Shown here one piece after another: positions 27,574 through 36,498 of a stretch of DNA of 64,000 bases. The stretch covers positions 80,412 to 144,411 of the forward strand of contig NZ_JALLAN010000015.1 in assembly GCF_023062595.1 (NCBI RefSeq), given 5' to 3'. The stretch is from Arthrobacter rhizosphaerae. Lineage in GTDB: Bacteria; Actinomycetota; Actinomycetes; Actinomycetales; Micrococcaceae. The stretch's first letter is position 1, and every line of letters begins with the position of its first letter. The notes under the pieces were generated by a model that ran no database searches, was not told the origin of the DNA, and was given only the letters and a program-made list of their open reading frames with translations. The position numbers and the translations under genes were made by a program.

Positions 27574-27589
27574 ATTGAAGCGATTCGAT
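27574..27589. promoter_or_regulatory. LacI-family operator upstream of the GH42 gene
   Basis: ATTGAAGCGATTCGAT resembles the 22630 operator (14 of 16 in reverse orientation). It ends three bases before the ATG of the GH42 gene, so bound repressor would block initiation or early elongation. An upstream in-frame TTG at 27575 falls inside the site and is not taken as the start. The 154-bp divergent gap also has an imperfect CGATTGAATTCGA stretch near 27509-27521. Confidence 0.6.
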
Positions 27590-27592
27590 ACC

Positions 27593-29653
27593 ATGAACAA
27601 CTTTGGCCCTTCTCCCATCTCCACGCCTAAGCGCGGCCTGGACTCCCTAACGGAGACATTGGGACTGATCCACGGCGCTGACTACAATCCCGAGCAGTGG
27701 CCGGTGGAAAGCTGGCCGGAGGATATCCGCCTGATGCAGCAGGCCGGCATCAACCTTGCCACGGTGGGGGTGTTCAGCTGGGCAACGCTTGAACCTACGG
27801 AAGGAGCCCGTAACTTCGGCTGGCTGGACCACGTCCTGGACCTGTTGCACGACGGTGGCATCAGGGTCTGCCTCGCTACCCCCACGGCATCACCGCCGCC
27901 ATGGTTGGGCCACGATTACCCGACGACGCTTCCGGTGGATGTGGACGGCCGCACCCTCTGGTACGGCTCGCGCAACCAGTTCAGCCCGTCGTCTGCCAGA
28001 TACCGCCGCGCTGCGGCGGCCATCACGGAATCGTTGGCCGAAAGGTATGCTGACCACCCGGCCGTTGCCATGTGGCACGTGGGCAACGAGTTGGGGCAGA
28101 TAAGTTACGACGACGAAAGCGCCCTTGCATTCCGCGCCTGGCTGATGCGGCGGTACGGATCGATGGAGGAGCTGAATCGCGCCTGGGGTACCACCTTCTG
28201 GAGCCAGCGGTATGGCAGCTGGGACGAGATCATGCCGCCGCGACGCGCGCCTTACCTGGTCAATCCCAGCCAAACCCTGGACTTCCAGCGATTCACGTCT
28301 GACCAGCTGCTGTCCCTCTACCGCGGGGAACGCGACATCATTCGCCGCTACGATCCCGCCAGCCCTATCACTACGAACCTGATGGGGTTCTTCCGCGGCG
28401 CCGACTACTTCTCCTTCGCCAAGGAAACGGATGTAGTGGCCAACGACTGGTACACCGACCCGTCCGATCCAACGTCCCATCGGCTGGGCTCGCTGACCCA
28501 CGACCTGTGCCGGGGGCTCTCCAGTGGCGAACCGTGGCTTCTCATCGAATCCGCAACCTCGGCGGTGAACTGGCGCGAACACAACGTTGCCAAGGAACCG
28601 GGGGAACTGCGGGTGGATGCCTTGTCGGCCATAGCGCGCGGTGCAGACGGCGTCTGCTATTTCCAGTTCCGCCAGTCCAGCTTCGGCGCTGAACGTTTCC
28701 ACTCCGCCGTAGTGCCCCTGGCCGGTGAACATACGCGGGTGTTCCGTGAAGTGGCGGAGTTCGGCCAGGACCTGCAATCCTTGCGGCAGCTGGCCGGCAC
28801 ACCGTGCAAGGCGAAGATCGCGATGCTGTTTGACTGGGACAGTTGGTGGGCCGCCGAATCACCGGATACCCCCACCAGCCGGCTGGAAGTATTGCAGCAG
28901 ATCCAGGCCTACTACGAGCCGCTTCTCCGCAGAGGGCTCGCCGTTGAAGTGGTTCATCCTTCCGCCGACCTGGGCAGGTTCGAGCTGGTCCTGGCGCCGA
29001 GCCTGTTCATACTCGGGCGGCAGAACGCCGAAGCCCTTGGTGCGTTTGTGCAGAGTGGCGGACACCTTGTGGTGGGCCCGTTCAGTGCGGTGGCCAACGA
29101 AAACGGACACCTCGTTCCCGGACGCTTCCCGGGAGTGCTGGCGGAACTTCTTGGCGTGGACGGTGAGGAGTGGTTGCCGCTCGAGTCCCCCGTGGGCGTT
29201 GAGTTTGGCAATGCTGTACTCGCAGAACAGGCTGAAGGATCCTGGTACGCCGGTATCTGGGCGGAGGACCTGGCACTCCGTGAGGAAACCGCGGAGGCCG
29301 TGGCGCTCTTTGGCGAGGGACGCCTGAAAGGCAAGCCCGCCGTCGTGCGTAACCGCAAAGGCGAGGGAAGTGCCTGGTACGTCGGCGCGGACCTTCCCGC
29401 CGAGGCGCTGGATCTGGTTCTTGCTGCAGCCCTCGACGCAGCGGGCATCGCGTCCCCGCTGGCCGCACCGCTTCCGGAACCGGTGGAAGCGGCCAGCCGC
29501 GGCGGCCACCTGTTCCTGCTCAATCATTCGAACCTGCCGCAGGCGGTCAGGCTCGGCTGGGCGTCCGTGGACCTGCTCACCGGCGCGGAGCACGGCCAGG
29601 ACCTGACCTTGCCGCCTTTCGGGGCACTTGTACTCAAAGAACTAGGGAAATAG
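27593..29653 (+). CDS. GH42 beta-galactosidase
   Basis: A 686-residue cytoplasmic enzyme (no signal) that removes terminal beta-galactose. The catalytic barrel shows the GH42 opening GADYNPEQWP, the acid/base Glu166 in MWHVGNELGQ and the nucleophile Glu319 in PWLLIESATSAVNW. The trimerisation domain and small beta C-terminal domain follow. The ATG at 27593 is chosen; the TTG six codons earlier lies in the operator. No strong ribosome site is seen. It is followed after nine bases by the GH31 gene. Some GH42 enzymes act on beta-galactosyl or alpha-arabinopyranosyl residues, so specificity is open. Confidence 0.9.
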   Translation: MNNFGPSPISTPKRGLDSLTETLGLIHGADYNPEQWPVESWPEDIRLMQQAGINLATVGVFSWATLEPTEGARNFGWLDHVLDLLHDGGIRVCLATPTASPPPWLGHDYPTTLPVDVDGRTLWYGSRNQFSPSSARYRRAAAAITESLAERYADHPAVAMWHVGNELGQISYDDESALAFRAWLMRRYGSMEELNRAWGTTFWSQRYGSWDEIMPPRRAPYLVNPSQTLDFQRFTSDQLLSLYRGERDIIRRYDPASPITTNLMGFFRGADYFSFAKETDVVANDWYTDPSDPTSHRLGSLTHDLCRGLSSGEPWLLIESATSAVNWREHNVAKEPGELRVDALSAIARGADGVCYFQFRQSSFGAERFHSAVVPLAGEHTRVFREVAEFGQDLQSLRQLAGTPCKAKIAMLFDWDSWWAAESPDTPTSRLEVLQQIQAYYEPLLRRGLAVEVVHPSADLGRFELVLAPSLFILGRQNAEALGAFVQSGGHLVVGPFSAVANENGHLVPGRFPGVLAELLGVDGEEWLPLESPVGVEFGNAVLAEQAEGSWYAGIWAEDLALREETAEAVALFGEGRLKGKPAVVRNRKGEGSAWYVGADLPAEALDLVLAAALDAAGIASPLAAPLPEPVEAASRGGHLFLLNHSNLPQAVRLGWASVDLLTGAEHGQDLTLPPFGALVLKELGK

Positions 29654-29662
29654 AGGAACAGC

Positions 29663-31855
29663 ATGAAATTCACGGACGGCTACTGGCTCTACCGTAAGGG
29701 CCTGTCCGCACTACATCCGCGGGACGTGTCGGATGTGGAAGCGTCGCAGGACAAGCTGACGGTCTATGCCCCTACCAGGAGGATCGCAGACCGCGGCGAT
29801 GCACTGAACTGCCCCCAGCTGACCATCACCTTCGAATCGCCCCTTCCGGATGTCATTGGCGTGACCATTGAGCATTTCCAGGGCGCCGTGGACAGCGGCC
29901 CGCACTTCGAGCTGAAGGAAGGCACAGCGGACGTCAGCATCGGGAACGACGCCGGCACATCCACCTTCACTTCCGGCGGCCTGACCGCCCGCATCAACAC
30001 AGCGGGCGACTGGAACGTTGACTTCCTGGGTGAGGGCCGGCTGCTGACCAGCTCGGTGCCCCGCAGCATCGGTGTGATCACCGACCAGGACGGGAAGCAC
30101 TTTGTCCACGAACAGCTGACGCTCGGCGTGGGCACCAATGTCTACGGCCTGGGCGAGCGGTTCGGGCCGCTGGTCAAGAACGGACAGTCGATCGACATCT
30201 GGAATGAGGACGGCGGCACGTCCAGCGAGCTCGCCTACAAGAACGTGCCGTTCTTCATCACCAACGCGGGCTACGGCGTTTTCGTGAACCACCCGGAGCG
30301 GGTGTCCTTCGAAATCGGCTCCGAAGTGGTGTCACGGACGCAGTTCAGCGTTGAGGGGCAGAAGCTCCAGTATTTTGTGATCCACGGACCGACGCCCAAG
30401 GAGATTCTGCGCCGTTACACCGAGCTGACCGGCAGGCCCGCCAAGGTGCCTGCTTGGTCCTATGGGCTATGGCTCTCCACCTCCTTCACCACGGACTACG
30501 ACGAGAAGACGGTGATGTCCTTCATTGACGGGATGGCCGAGCGCAAGCTTCCGCTGTCCGTATTCCACTTCGACTGCCACTGGATGCGTGCCTTCCACTG
30601 GAGCGACTTCATCTGGGACCCTGCCACCTTTCCTGACCCCGAGGGCATGCTCCGGCGGCTCCACGAGCGCGGACTCAAGGTGTGCGTGTGGATCAACCCG
30701 TATATAGCTCAGCGCTCGCACCTGTTCCGTGAAGGCGCGGAGCTGGGCTATCTCGTGAAGAGGACGGACGGCTCGGTCTGGCAATGGGACATGTGGCAGG
30801 CAGGCATGGGCCTGGTGGACTTCACCAATCCGGATGCCGTCACCTGGTACCAGGACAAGCTGCGGACTTTGCTGAACCAGGGCGTGGATTCCTTCAAAAC
30901 GGACTTCGGTGAGCGCATTCCCACAGACGTGGCATGGCATGATGGCTCCGATCCGCAGCGGATGCACAACTACTATGCGCAGCTCTACAACCGGGCGGTT
31001 TTTGACCTGCTCACCAAGGAGCTGGGCGAAGGCCAGGCTGTGCTGTTCGCCCGCTCTGCAACCGCGGGCGGACAGCAGCTTCCGGTCCACTGGGGCGGGG
31101 ACTGCGAGTCCACCTTCTCCGCGATGTCCGAATCCCTCCGCGGCGGCCTGTCCCTCGCGTCCTCGGGATTCGCCTTCTGGAGCCATGACATCGGCGGGTT
31201 CGAAGGAACGCCTGACCCGGAGCTCTTCAAGCGCTGGATCGCGTTCGGCCTGTTGTCGTCCCATTCACGGCTGCATGGTTCAGCCTCCTACCGGGTGCCA
31301 TGGTTGGTGGACGACGAATCGAGCGACGTGTTGCGCCACTTCACCGGGCTCAAGATGCGGCTCATGCCGTACCTGCTATCGGCAGCCGAGGACGCCCACC
31401 AGACGGGGACTCCGCTGATGCGGCCCATGTTCCTGGAGTTCCCGGACGATCCCGCGTGCGCCCACCTAGACCGGCAGTACATGCTCGGGTCTGAGCTGCT
31501 GGTGGCGCCGGTCATGGCTAGTGGCGGCTCAGTGGACTTCTATCTGCCGGAGGGAACCTGGACGCATCTGGAAAGCGGCGAGCAGTTGTCCGGACAGCGC
31601 TGGCACCACAAGGCCTTCTCACTGATGGAGGCCGCCCTGTACGTCCGCCAAGGTGCAATCCTGCCACTGGGAACGGTCAGCGATAGACCGGAATATGACT
31701 GGGTCAACGAGCTGGAGTTCAAGGCCTTCGCCGCGGTCGACGGCCATAGCAGGTCTGTCACAGTTCCGAAGGCAGACGGCGGTTTCGCCTGCTTTGAGGT
31801 GACAGTGGAAGGCGGCCGGGCGGTCGCCGTCGCGGATTCCGGAGCCAAGGCATGA
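29663..31855 (+). CDS. yicI: GH31 alpha-xylosidase, YicI type
   Basis: A 730-residue enzyme that cuts alpha-xylose from the non-reducing end of xyloglucan oligosaccharides such as isoprimeverose. The nucleophile is Asp414 in SFKTDFGERIP and the acid/base Asp480 in VHWGGDCE, almost the same numbering as in E. coli YicI (416 and 482). FHFDCHWM and GVDSFKTDFGE are characteristic of the xylosidase branch rather than alpha-glucosidases. The ribosome site GAGGA precedes the ATG, and the next gene overlaps by four bases (ATGA). Presence of this enzyme with GH42, GH51 and GH3 is the best pointer to xyloglucan as substrate. Confidence 0.92.
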   Translation: MKFTDGYWLYRKGLSALHPRDVSDVEASQDKLTVYAPTRRIADRGDALNCPQLTITFESPLPDVIGVTIEHFQGAVDSGPHFELKEGTADVSIGNDAGTSTFTSGGLTARINTAGDWNVDFLGEGRLLTSSVPRSIGVITDQDGKHFVHEQLTLGVGTNVYGLGERFGPLVKNGQSIDIWNEDGGTSSELAYKNVPFFITNAGYGVFVNHPERVSFEIGSEVVSRTQFSVEGQKLQYFVIHGPTPKEILRRYTELTGRPAKVPAWSYGLWLSTSFTTDYDEKTVMSFIDGMAERKLPLSVFHFDCHWMRAFHWSDFIWDPATFPDPEGMLRRLHERGLKVCVWINPYIAQRSHLFREGAELGYLVKRTDGSVWQWDMWQAGMGLVDFTNPDAVTWYQDKLRTLLNQGVDSFKTDFGERIPTDVAWHDGSDPQRMHNYYAQLYNRAVFDLLTKELGEGQAVLFARSATAGGQQLPVHWGGDCESTFSAMSESLRGGLSLASSGFAFWSHDIGGFEGTPDPELFKRWIAFGLLSSHSRLHGSASYRVPWLVDDESSDVLRHFTGLKMRLMPYLLSAAEDAHQTGTPLMRPMFLEFPDDPACAHLDRQYMLGSELLVAPVMASGGSVDFYLPEGTWTHLESGEQLSGQRWHHKAFSLMEAALYVRQGAILPLGTVSDRPEYDWVNELEFKAFAAVDGHSRSVTVPKADGGFACFEVTVEGGRAVAVADSGAKA

Positions 31856-33873
31856 ACACGAGCCCAACGGAGACCATCAGGTGGGGCATCCTCGGCCCGG
31901 GACACATCGCCAGGCAATTCGCAAAGCAACTTCCGTCCAGCCAGACGGGGGAGCTTGTAGCGATCGGCAGTTCTGACCTGACCCGCGCCAAGGACTTCGC
32001 AGTGGAAGCCGGTGTCCCGCACGCCATCACCGGCACGTACGAAGAGGTGCTGTCGAACCCGGACGTTGACGCTGTCTACGTGTCAACCGTGAACACCAGT
32101 CACGCGAAGCTCGTGCTGGCCGCCGTGCACGCAGGCAAGCATGTGCTGTGTGAGAAACCGCTCGCGCCGAATCATGGAAGCGTTATGGCTGTTGTCGATG
32201 CCGCGCGCACGGCAGGCGTCGTCCTCATCGAGGCCTACATGTACCGGTTCCATCCGCAGACAGCGAAGCTCCTCGAGCTCATCGGCAACGGAGCGATCGG
32301 GCAGGTGCAGCACGTCGACGCCAGCTTCTGCTTCGAGGTGCCCGAGAAAAAGGGACGGTTGTTCGACGCGAACCTTGCCGGTGGAGGCATTCTCGACGTC
32401 GGTGGCTATCCAGTGTCGATGGCGCGCGCCGTGGCAGGCGCAGCTTCCGGGAAATCCTTCGTGGAACCCAACGATTTGCGGGCGGCCGGATATGTCGGCA
32501 GCACAGGGGTTGATGAGTGGGCCGTTGCGCACTTGACCTTTCCCTCAAACCTCACTGCGACACTGCGTGCGGGCATTCGCATCCAGAATCCTGAAGAGGT
32601 GACTGTCACAGGTTCGGAGGGCACCCTGTTCCTCTCTGATCCGTGGACAATTCACGACCGGCAGGAGTTGGTACTTCGGCGCGTGGGGGAGCAGCCGCAG
32701 AAGTTCACGTTCGCTTCGGACAACCCGGCCAACCAGTCCTACGCTCTGGAGGCCGATGCGCTCGCAAAAGCGGTCGGAACCGGCCAAGAGTCCCGTGAGA
32801 TGTCCCTTGACGACACGTTGGGAACCTCCGCTGTGCTGGACCGCTGGCGGGAGCAGGTCGGTGTGCGGTTCCCGTTCGAAGCCGATGAGGCCAACATTCC
32901 CACCGTCTCTGGCCTGCCGTTGGCCGTCCTGCCCGACGCACCTATGCGCTATGCCCGGATTCCAGGGTTGGACAAACCCGTCTCCAGACTTGTTATGGGC
33001 TGCGACAACCAGCCGGACCTGGCACACGCTTCGTCACTCTTTGACGCGTTCTGGTCGGCGGGTGGTAACACATTCGATACTGCATGGCTGTACGGCACTG
33101 ACGGTGAACACGAGAAGCGGTTCGGGAGATGGCTCGCCAACCGCGGGGTTCGCGAAGATGCGGTGGTCATTGTGAAAGGGGCCCACACACCGCACTGCGA
33201 TCCTGATTCCTTATCCCGGCAACTGCTGGAATCCCTGGACCGGCAGGGACTCGAATATGCCGACGTCTACCTCATGCACCGTGACAATCCTGACATCCCG
33301 GTTGGTGAGTTTGTTGATGTACTGGACGAGCACGCCGGCGCGGGGCGCATAACGGCATTTGGCGGTTCGAACTGGACATTGGACCGGTTTGATGAAGCCA
33401 ATGCCTGGGCGGCAACGAACGGCAGGCGGCCCCTCACGGTACTGAGCAATTACTTCGGCCTGGCGGAGGCCTACGATGTCCCCTGGGCTGGATGTCGGAC
33501 TGCTACCGACCCGGAGTCAAAACGTTGGCTCACGGAAGGCGACGTAGCGCTCCTACCGTGGTCTTCACAGGCCCGCGGGTTTTTCGCCCGCGCGAATCCT
33601 GACGACCTCAGTGACTCAGATCTCGTACGTTGCTTCTACGGCGATGCGAACTTTGAGCGGAAGCGCCGCGCTGAACAGTTGGCAACAGAATTCGGAGTGC
33701 CGGCTACCGCTGTGGCATTGGCCTACGTGCTGGCCCAGCAATTCCCAACCTTTGCATTGGTCGGGCCACGGTCAATCGCAGAGTATCGCGCCACGATGAT
33801 GGGTCTCGGCATTGAACTAAATGAGGAGCAGACATCGTGGCTGGATCTCCGCAACGGCCAGAACAGCTTTTAG
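31852..33873 (+). CDS. Gfo/Idh/MocA oxidoreductase fused to an aldo/keto reductase
   Basis: A single 673-residue frame with two enzyme domains. Residues 8-345 are a Gfo/Idh/MocA dehydrogenase: nucleotide site GILGPGHIARQF, the EKP motif at 101-103 and EAYMYRFHP. Residues about 366-673 are an aldo/keto reductase with a full tetrad: Asp409 and Tyr414 (NTFDTAWLYG), Lys442 (VKGAH) and His476 (YLMHRDN). Both domains keep their key residues, so a two-step redox conversion of one sugar is plausible, for example oxidation at one carbon and reduction at another. The gene overlaps the alpha-xylosidase stop, so its substrate is probably a monosaccharide freed by that operon (xylose, arabinose or galactose). 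This is inference. No stop or frameshift lies between domains. Confidence 0.9.
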   Translation: MNTSPTETIRWGILGPGHIARQFAKQLPSSQTGELVAIGSSDLTRAKDFAVEAGVPHAITGTYEEVLSNPDVDAVYVSTVNTSHAKLVLAAVHAGKHVLCEKPLAPNHGSVMAVVDAARTAGVVLIEAYMYRFHPQTAKLLELIGNGAIGQVQHVDASFCFEVPEKKGRLFDANLAGGGILDVGGYPVSMARAVAGAASGKSFVEPNDLRAAGYVGSTGVDEWAVAHLTFPSNLTATLRAGIRIQNPEEVTVTGSEGTLFLSDPWTIHDRQELVLRRVGEQPQKFTFASDNPANQSYALEADALAKAVGTGQESREMSLDDTLGTSAVLDRWREQVGVRFPFEADEANIPTVSGLPLAVLPDAPMRYARIPGLDKPVSRLVMGCDNQPDLAHASSLFDAFWSAGGNTFDTAWLYGTDGEHEKRFGRWLANRGVREDAVVIVKGAHTPHCDPDSLSRQLLESLDRQGLEYADVYLMHRDNPDIPVGEFVDVLDEHAGAGRITAFGGSNWTLDRFDEANAWAATNGRRPLTVLSNYFGLAEAYDVPWAGCRTATDPESKRWLTEGDVALLPWSSQARGFFARANPDDLSDSDLVRCFYGDANFERKRRAEQLATEFGVPATAVALAYVLAQQFPTFALVGPRSIAEYRATMMGLGIELNEEQTSWLDLRNGQNSF

Positions 33874-33955
33874 CAACGCTCGTGGCCCCCTCCCGGCTCA
33901 TCGTCCGGCAAACCAACCAGCTGAATCTACTCATAGACTTTGGAGAATCTTGAAC

Positions 33956-35557
33956 ATGGCATCTTCCCCCCGCCTCATCGTCAATCTGGACATCGCAGGT
34001 CCCACCATCAGCCGCCACGTCTACGGTCATTTCGCTGAACATCTGGGCCGTTGTATCTATGGCGGTTTCTGGGTGGGGGAGGAGAGCGAGATCCCCAACA
34101 CCCGGGGCATCCGCAATGACGTTGTGGAAGCTCTGCGCGAGCTGCGCATCCCCAATCTGCGGTGGCCGGGCGGCTGCTTCGCTGACGAATACCACTGGTC
34201 TGACGGCGTCGGCCCTCGTGAGCAGCGTCCGCGTATGGTCAATTCCCACTGGGGCGATGTTGTGGAGGACAACTCCTTCGGCACTCATGAGTTCATGGAC
34301 CTCTGCGAGATGCTCGGCGCGGACGCCTACGTCAACGGCAATGTAGGCTCGGGGACCGTCCGGGAGATGAGTGAGTGGATGGAGTACCTCACACGTGGGG
34401 ACGATTCCCCCATGGCCGCTCTACGCCGGGCGAATGGCCGGGACGAGCCTTGGAAGGTTCCCTTCTTCGGCATCGGCAACGAGCCCTGGGGGTGCGGCGG
34501 TAACATGCGTGCCGATGCCTATGCCGATCTGGCCCGCCAGTACAGCACCTATGTGCGGAATCATAACGGCAACGAGGTATACCGGATCGCTGCCGGTGCC
34601 AGCGACGAAGACGTAGCTTGGACCAAAGCCCTCATGGAGGCACTGCCTGACAAAGGCAACTCCAGCCGCAAGAGTTCGCCTTACCAAGGCATCTCCCTGC
34701 ACTTCTACACGATGTCCGGTCACTGGGATGCCAAGGGTTCGGCAACCGCGTTCAGCAAGGAGGAGTACTGGAAGACCATCAAGTCCGCCCAGCACATCGA
34801 GACCCTCCTGTCCATGCACTCCACCATGATGGATGTCTATGACCCGCACAAGGCCGTGGGCCTGGTCCTCGACGAGTGGGGCACCTGGTGGGATGTTGAG
34901 CCTGGCACCAATCCCGGCTTCCTGTACCAGCAGAACACTGTCCGTGATGCCCTGGTTGCTGCCATCCACTTCGACTCCTTTCACCGGCACGCGGACCGCC
35001 TGGTCATGGCGAACATCGCCCAAACTGTCAACGTCCTGCAGGCCATGCTGCTCACCGATCAGGAGAGCGGCGCCCTGGTCAAGACCCCCACCTTCCACGT
35101 CTTCGCCATGAACGCAGGGCACCAGGACGCCGCAGTGCTGCACACGCACCTGGACTTTGACACTTCGCATGAGCTGGACGCCGACCGGCTCCCCACCTTC
35201 ACAGCATCCGCCAGCACCAAGGACGGTCAGGTGCTCATCTCCGTGGCCAATCTGGAGCTAGAGGGCGAGAGCGAGGTGGTCCTGGACCTGCGCGGCGGCC
35301 GGTTGGAGCAAGTGGAGGCACTGGTGCTCGGCGGCGACAGCGTCGCCTCGTTCAACTCTCCCGCGCACCCCTACGCCGTCGCGCCCCGTCCCCTCGCCGT
35401 GAAAGAGCGTGACGACCAACTGGTGCTCCGCCTGCCGGCGCACTCCTTCGCGACCGTTCGCGGCACGCTGGCCGGGCACGCCCCCGAGGCCGCCGCCGCT
35501 GCCGCCGCGGTGATCACCACTCCCACCACGGGTAGCAAACCCTGCCTCAATTGCTGA
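33956..35557 (+). CDS. abfA: GH51 alpha-L-arabinofuranosidase
   Basis: A 533-residue intracellular enzyme that releases arabinofuranose from arabinoxylan, arabinan or arabinosylated xyloglucan fragments. The acid/base is Glu176 in FGIGNEPWGCGG and the nucleophile Glu307 in GLVLDEWGTWWD; both sit in the usual GH51 strings. The start at 33956 has GGAG 11 bases upstream; an in-frame opening from 33821 overlaps the previous gene and lacks resemblance. The last 25 residues are an Ala-rich tail ending in GSKPCLNC, not usual for GH51. It is 82 bp after the fusion gene and may share its transcript. Confidence 0.92.
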   Translation: MASSPRLIVNLDIAGPTISRHVYGHFAEHLGRCIYGGFWVGEESEIPNTRGIRNDVVEALRELRIPNLRWPGGCFADEYHWSDGVGPREQRPRMVNSHWGDVVEDNSFGTHEFMDLCEMLGADAYVNGNVGSGTVREMSEWMEYLTRGDDSPMAALRRANGRDEPWKVPFFGIGNEPWGCGGNMRADAYADLARQYSTYVRNHNGNEVYRIAAGASDEDVAWTKALMEALPDKGNSSRKSSPYQGISLHFYTMSGHWDAKGSATAFSKEEYWKTIKSAQHIETLLSMHSTMMDVYDPHKAVGLVLDEWGTWWDVEPGTNPGFLYQQNTVRDALVAAIHFDSFHRHADRLVMANIAQTVNVLQAMLLTDQESGALVKTPTFHVFAMNAGHQDAAVLHTHLDFDTSHELDADRLPTFTASASTKDGQVLISVANLELEGESEVVLDLRGGRLEQVEALVLGGDSVASFNSPAHPYAVAPRPLAVKERDDQLVLRLPAHSFATVRGTLAGHAPEAAAAAAAVITTPTTGSKPCLNC

Positions 35558-35584
35558 GCAGTCATACCCCCCAGGTGCCCTGTC

Positions 35585-35695
35585 GTGGGCATCGGGGTGG
35601 CGAAGGAGATTGCGGTCTACCGGTTCAACAACCACGAGGGCCGGCTCGTGGCTGGATTTACGCAGCTGAAGGGACCGCCGGGTGTGTGTCAGTAG
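35585..35695 (+). pseudogene. possible gene remnant after the GH51 gene
   Basis: A 36-codon open stretch reads GVAKEIAVYRFNNHEGRLVA and onward to a stop at 35693. It has no ribosome site and is too short for a stand-alone protein, but the composition looks like a protein C-terminus. It could be the end of a gene deleted when the GH51 locus and the hpa operon were joined. Weak. Confidence 0.2.
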
Positions 35696-36498
35696 CTGGC
35701 GGGCGAGCCGTCGTCGGACGAGCGAATGAACTGGGCTGCCAACGCTTCGGAGCCCCTCGCCAGCAGTGCGACGTCGGCCCCCACCAGGATGAAGTTGGCG
35801 CCATTGTCCAGGTAGCTGCGGGCGGTGTCCGGGTTGAAGGCGTTCACTCCGGCAGGTTTTCCTGCCGCTTTCGCGGCTCCGAGGCAGTGTTCGACGGCGG
35901 CGCGGACCTCGGGGTGTTCCTGCTGTCCCAGTACGCCCATGGAGGCTGCGAGATCCGAGGGCCCAAGGAAGATGGCGTCCACACCGTCCACGGCGAGGAT
36001 CGCCTCCACGGCCTCGACGGCTGTGGTGGTTTCGATCTGGACTGTGACGCTGATGGTTTCGGAGGCCCGGGCGAGGTAATCCGGGATGCGGTTCCAGCGT
36101 GCGGCGCGGGCAAGGGCTGAGCCCACGCCGCGGACCCCGTGGGGAGGGTAGCGGGTGGCGGCCACTGCGGATTCCGCCTCAGGCACCGAGTTGACCATGG
36201 GGATCAGCAGGTTTTGGACGCCCAGGTCCAGGTACTGCTTGATCAGCACAGTGTCGTTCACCGGCGGCCGGACCACCGCTTGGACCGGATAGCCGTGGGT
36301 TGCCTGGAGCTGGGCCAGGATGGATTCGAGGCCGTTCGGGCTGTGTTCGGCATCCAGCAGGAGCCAGTCAAGGCCTGACCCGGCACAGAGTTCGGCGATC
36401 AGCGGGCTGCCGGAGCAGACCCACATGCCCGCGAGCGGTCGGTCTGCCGCTGCCAGGGCATCCCGGAACGTCTTGTCCGGCTCTATTCGAAGCGGCAT
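35689..36498 (-). CDS. hpaI: HpcH/HpaI aldolase (4-hydroxy-2-oxoheptanedioate aldolase)
   Basis: A 269-residue class II aldolase for the last step of homoprotocatechuate breakdown, giving pyruvate and succinate semialdehyde. Family features: DWLLLDAEHSPNG (base His), the metal-binding Glu in TVQIETTTAV and the second metal ligand Asp in FLGPSDLAASMG. The start at 36498 overlaps the end of hpaH by 16 bases, in line with operon coupling. It is the last gene of the minus-strand hpa operon. Confidence 0.9.
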   Translation of the reverse strand: MPLRIEPDKTFRDALAAADRPLAGMWVCSGSPLIAELCAGSGLDWLLLDAEHSPNGLESILAQLQATHGYPVQAVVRPPVNDTVLIKQYLDLGVQNLLIPMVNSVPEAESAVAATRYPPHGVRGVGSALARAARWNRIPDYLARASETISVTVQIETTTAVEAVEAILAVDGVDAIFLGPSDLAASMGVLGQQEHPEVRAAVEHCLGAAKAAGKPAGVNAFNPDTARSYLDNGANFILVGADVALLARGSEALAAQFIRSSDDGSPASY

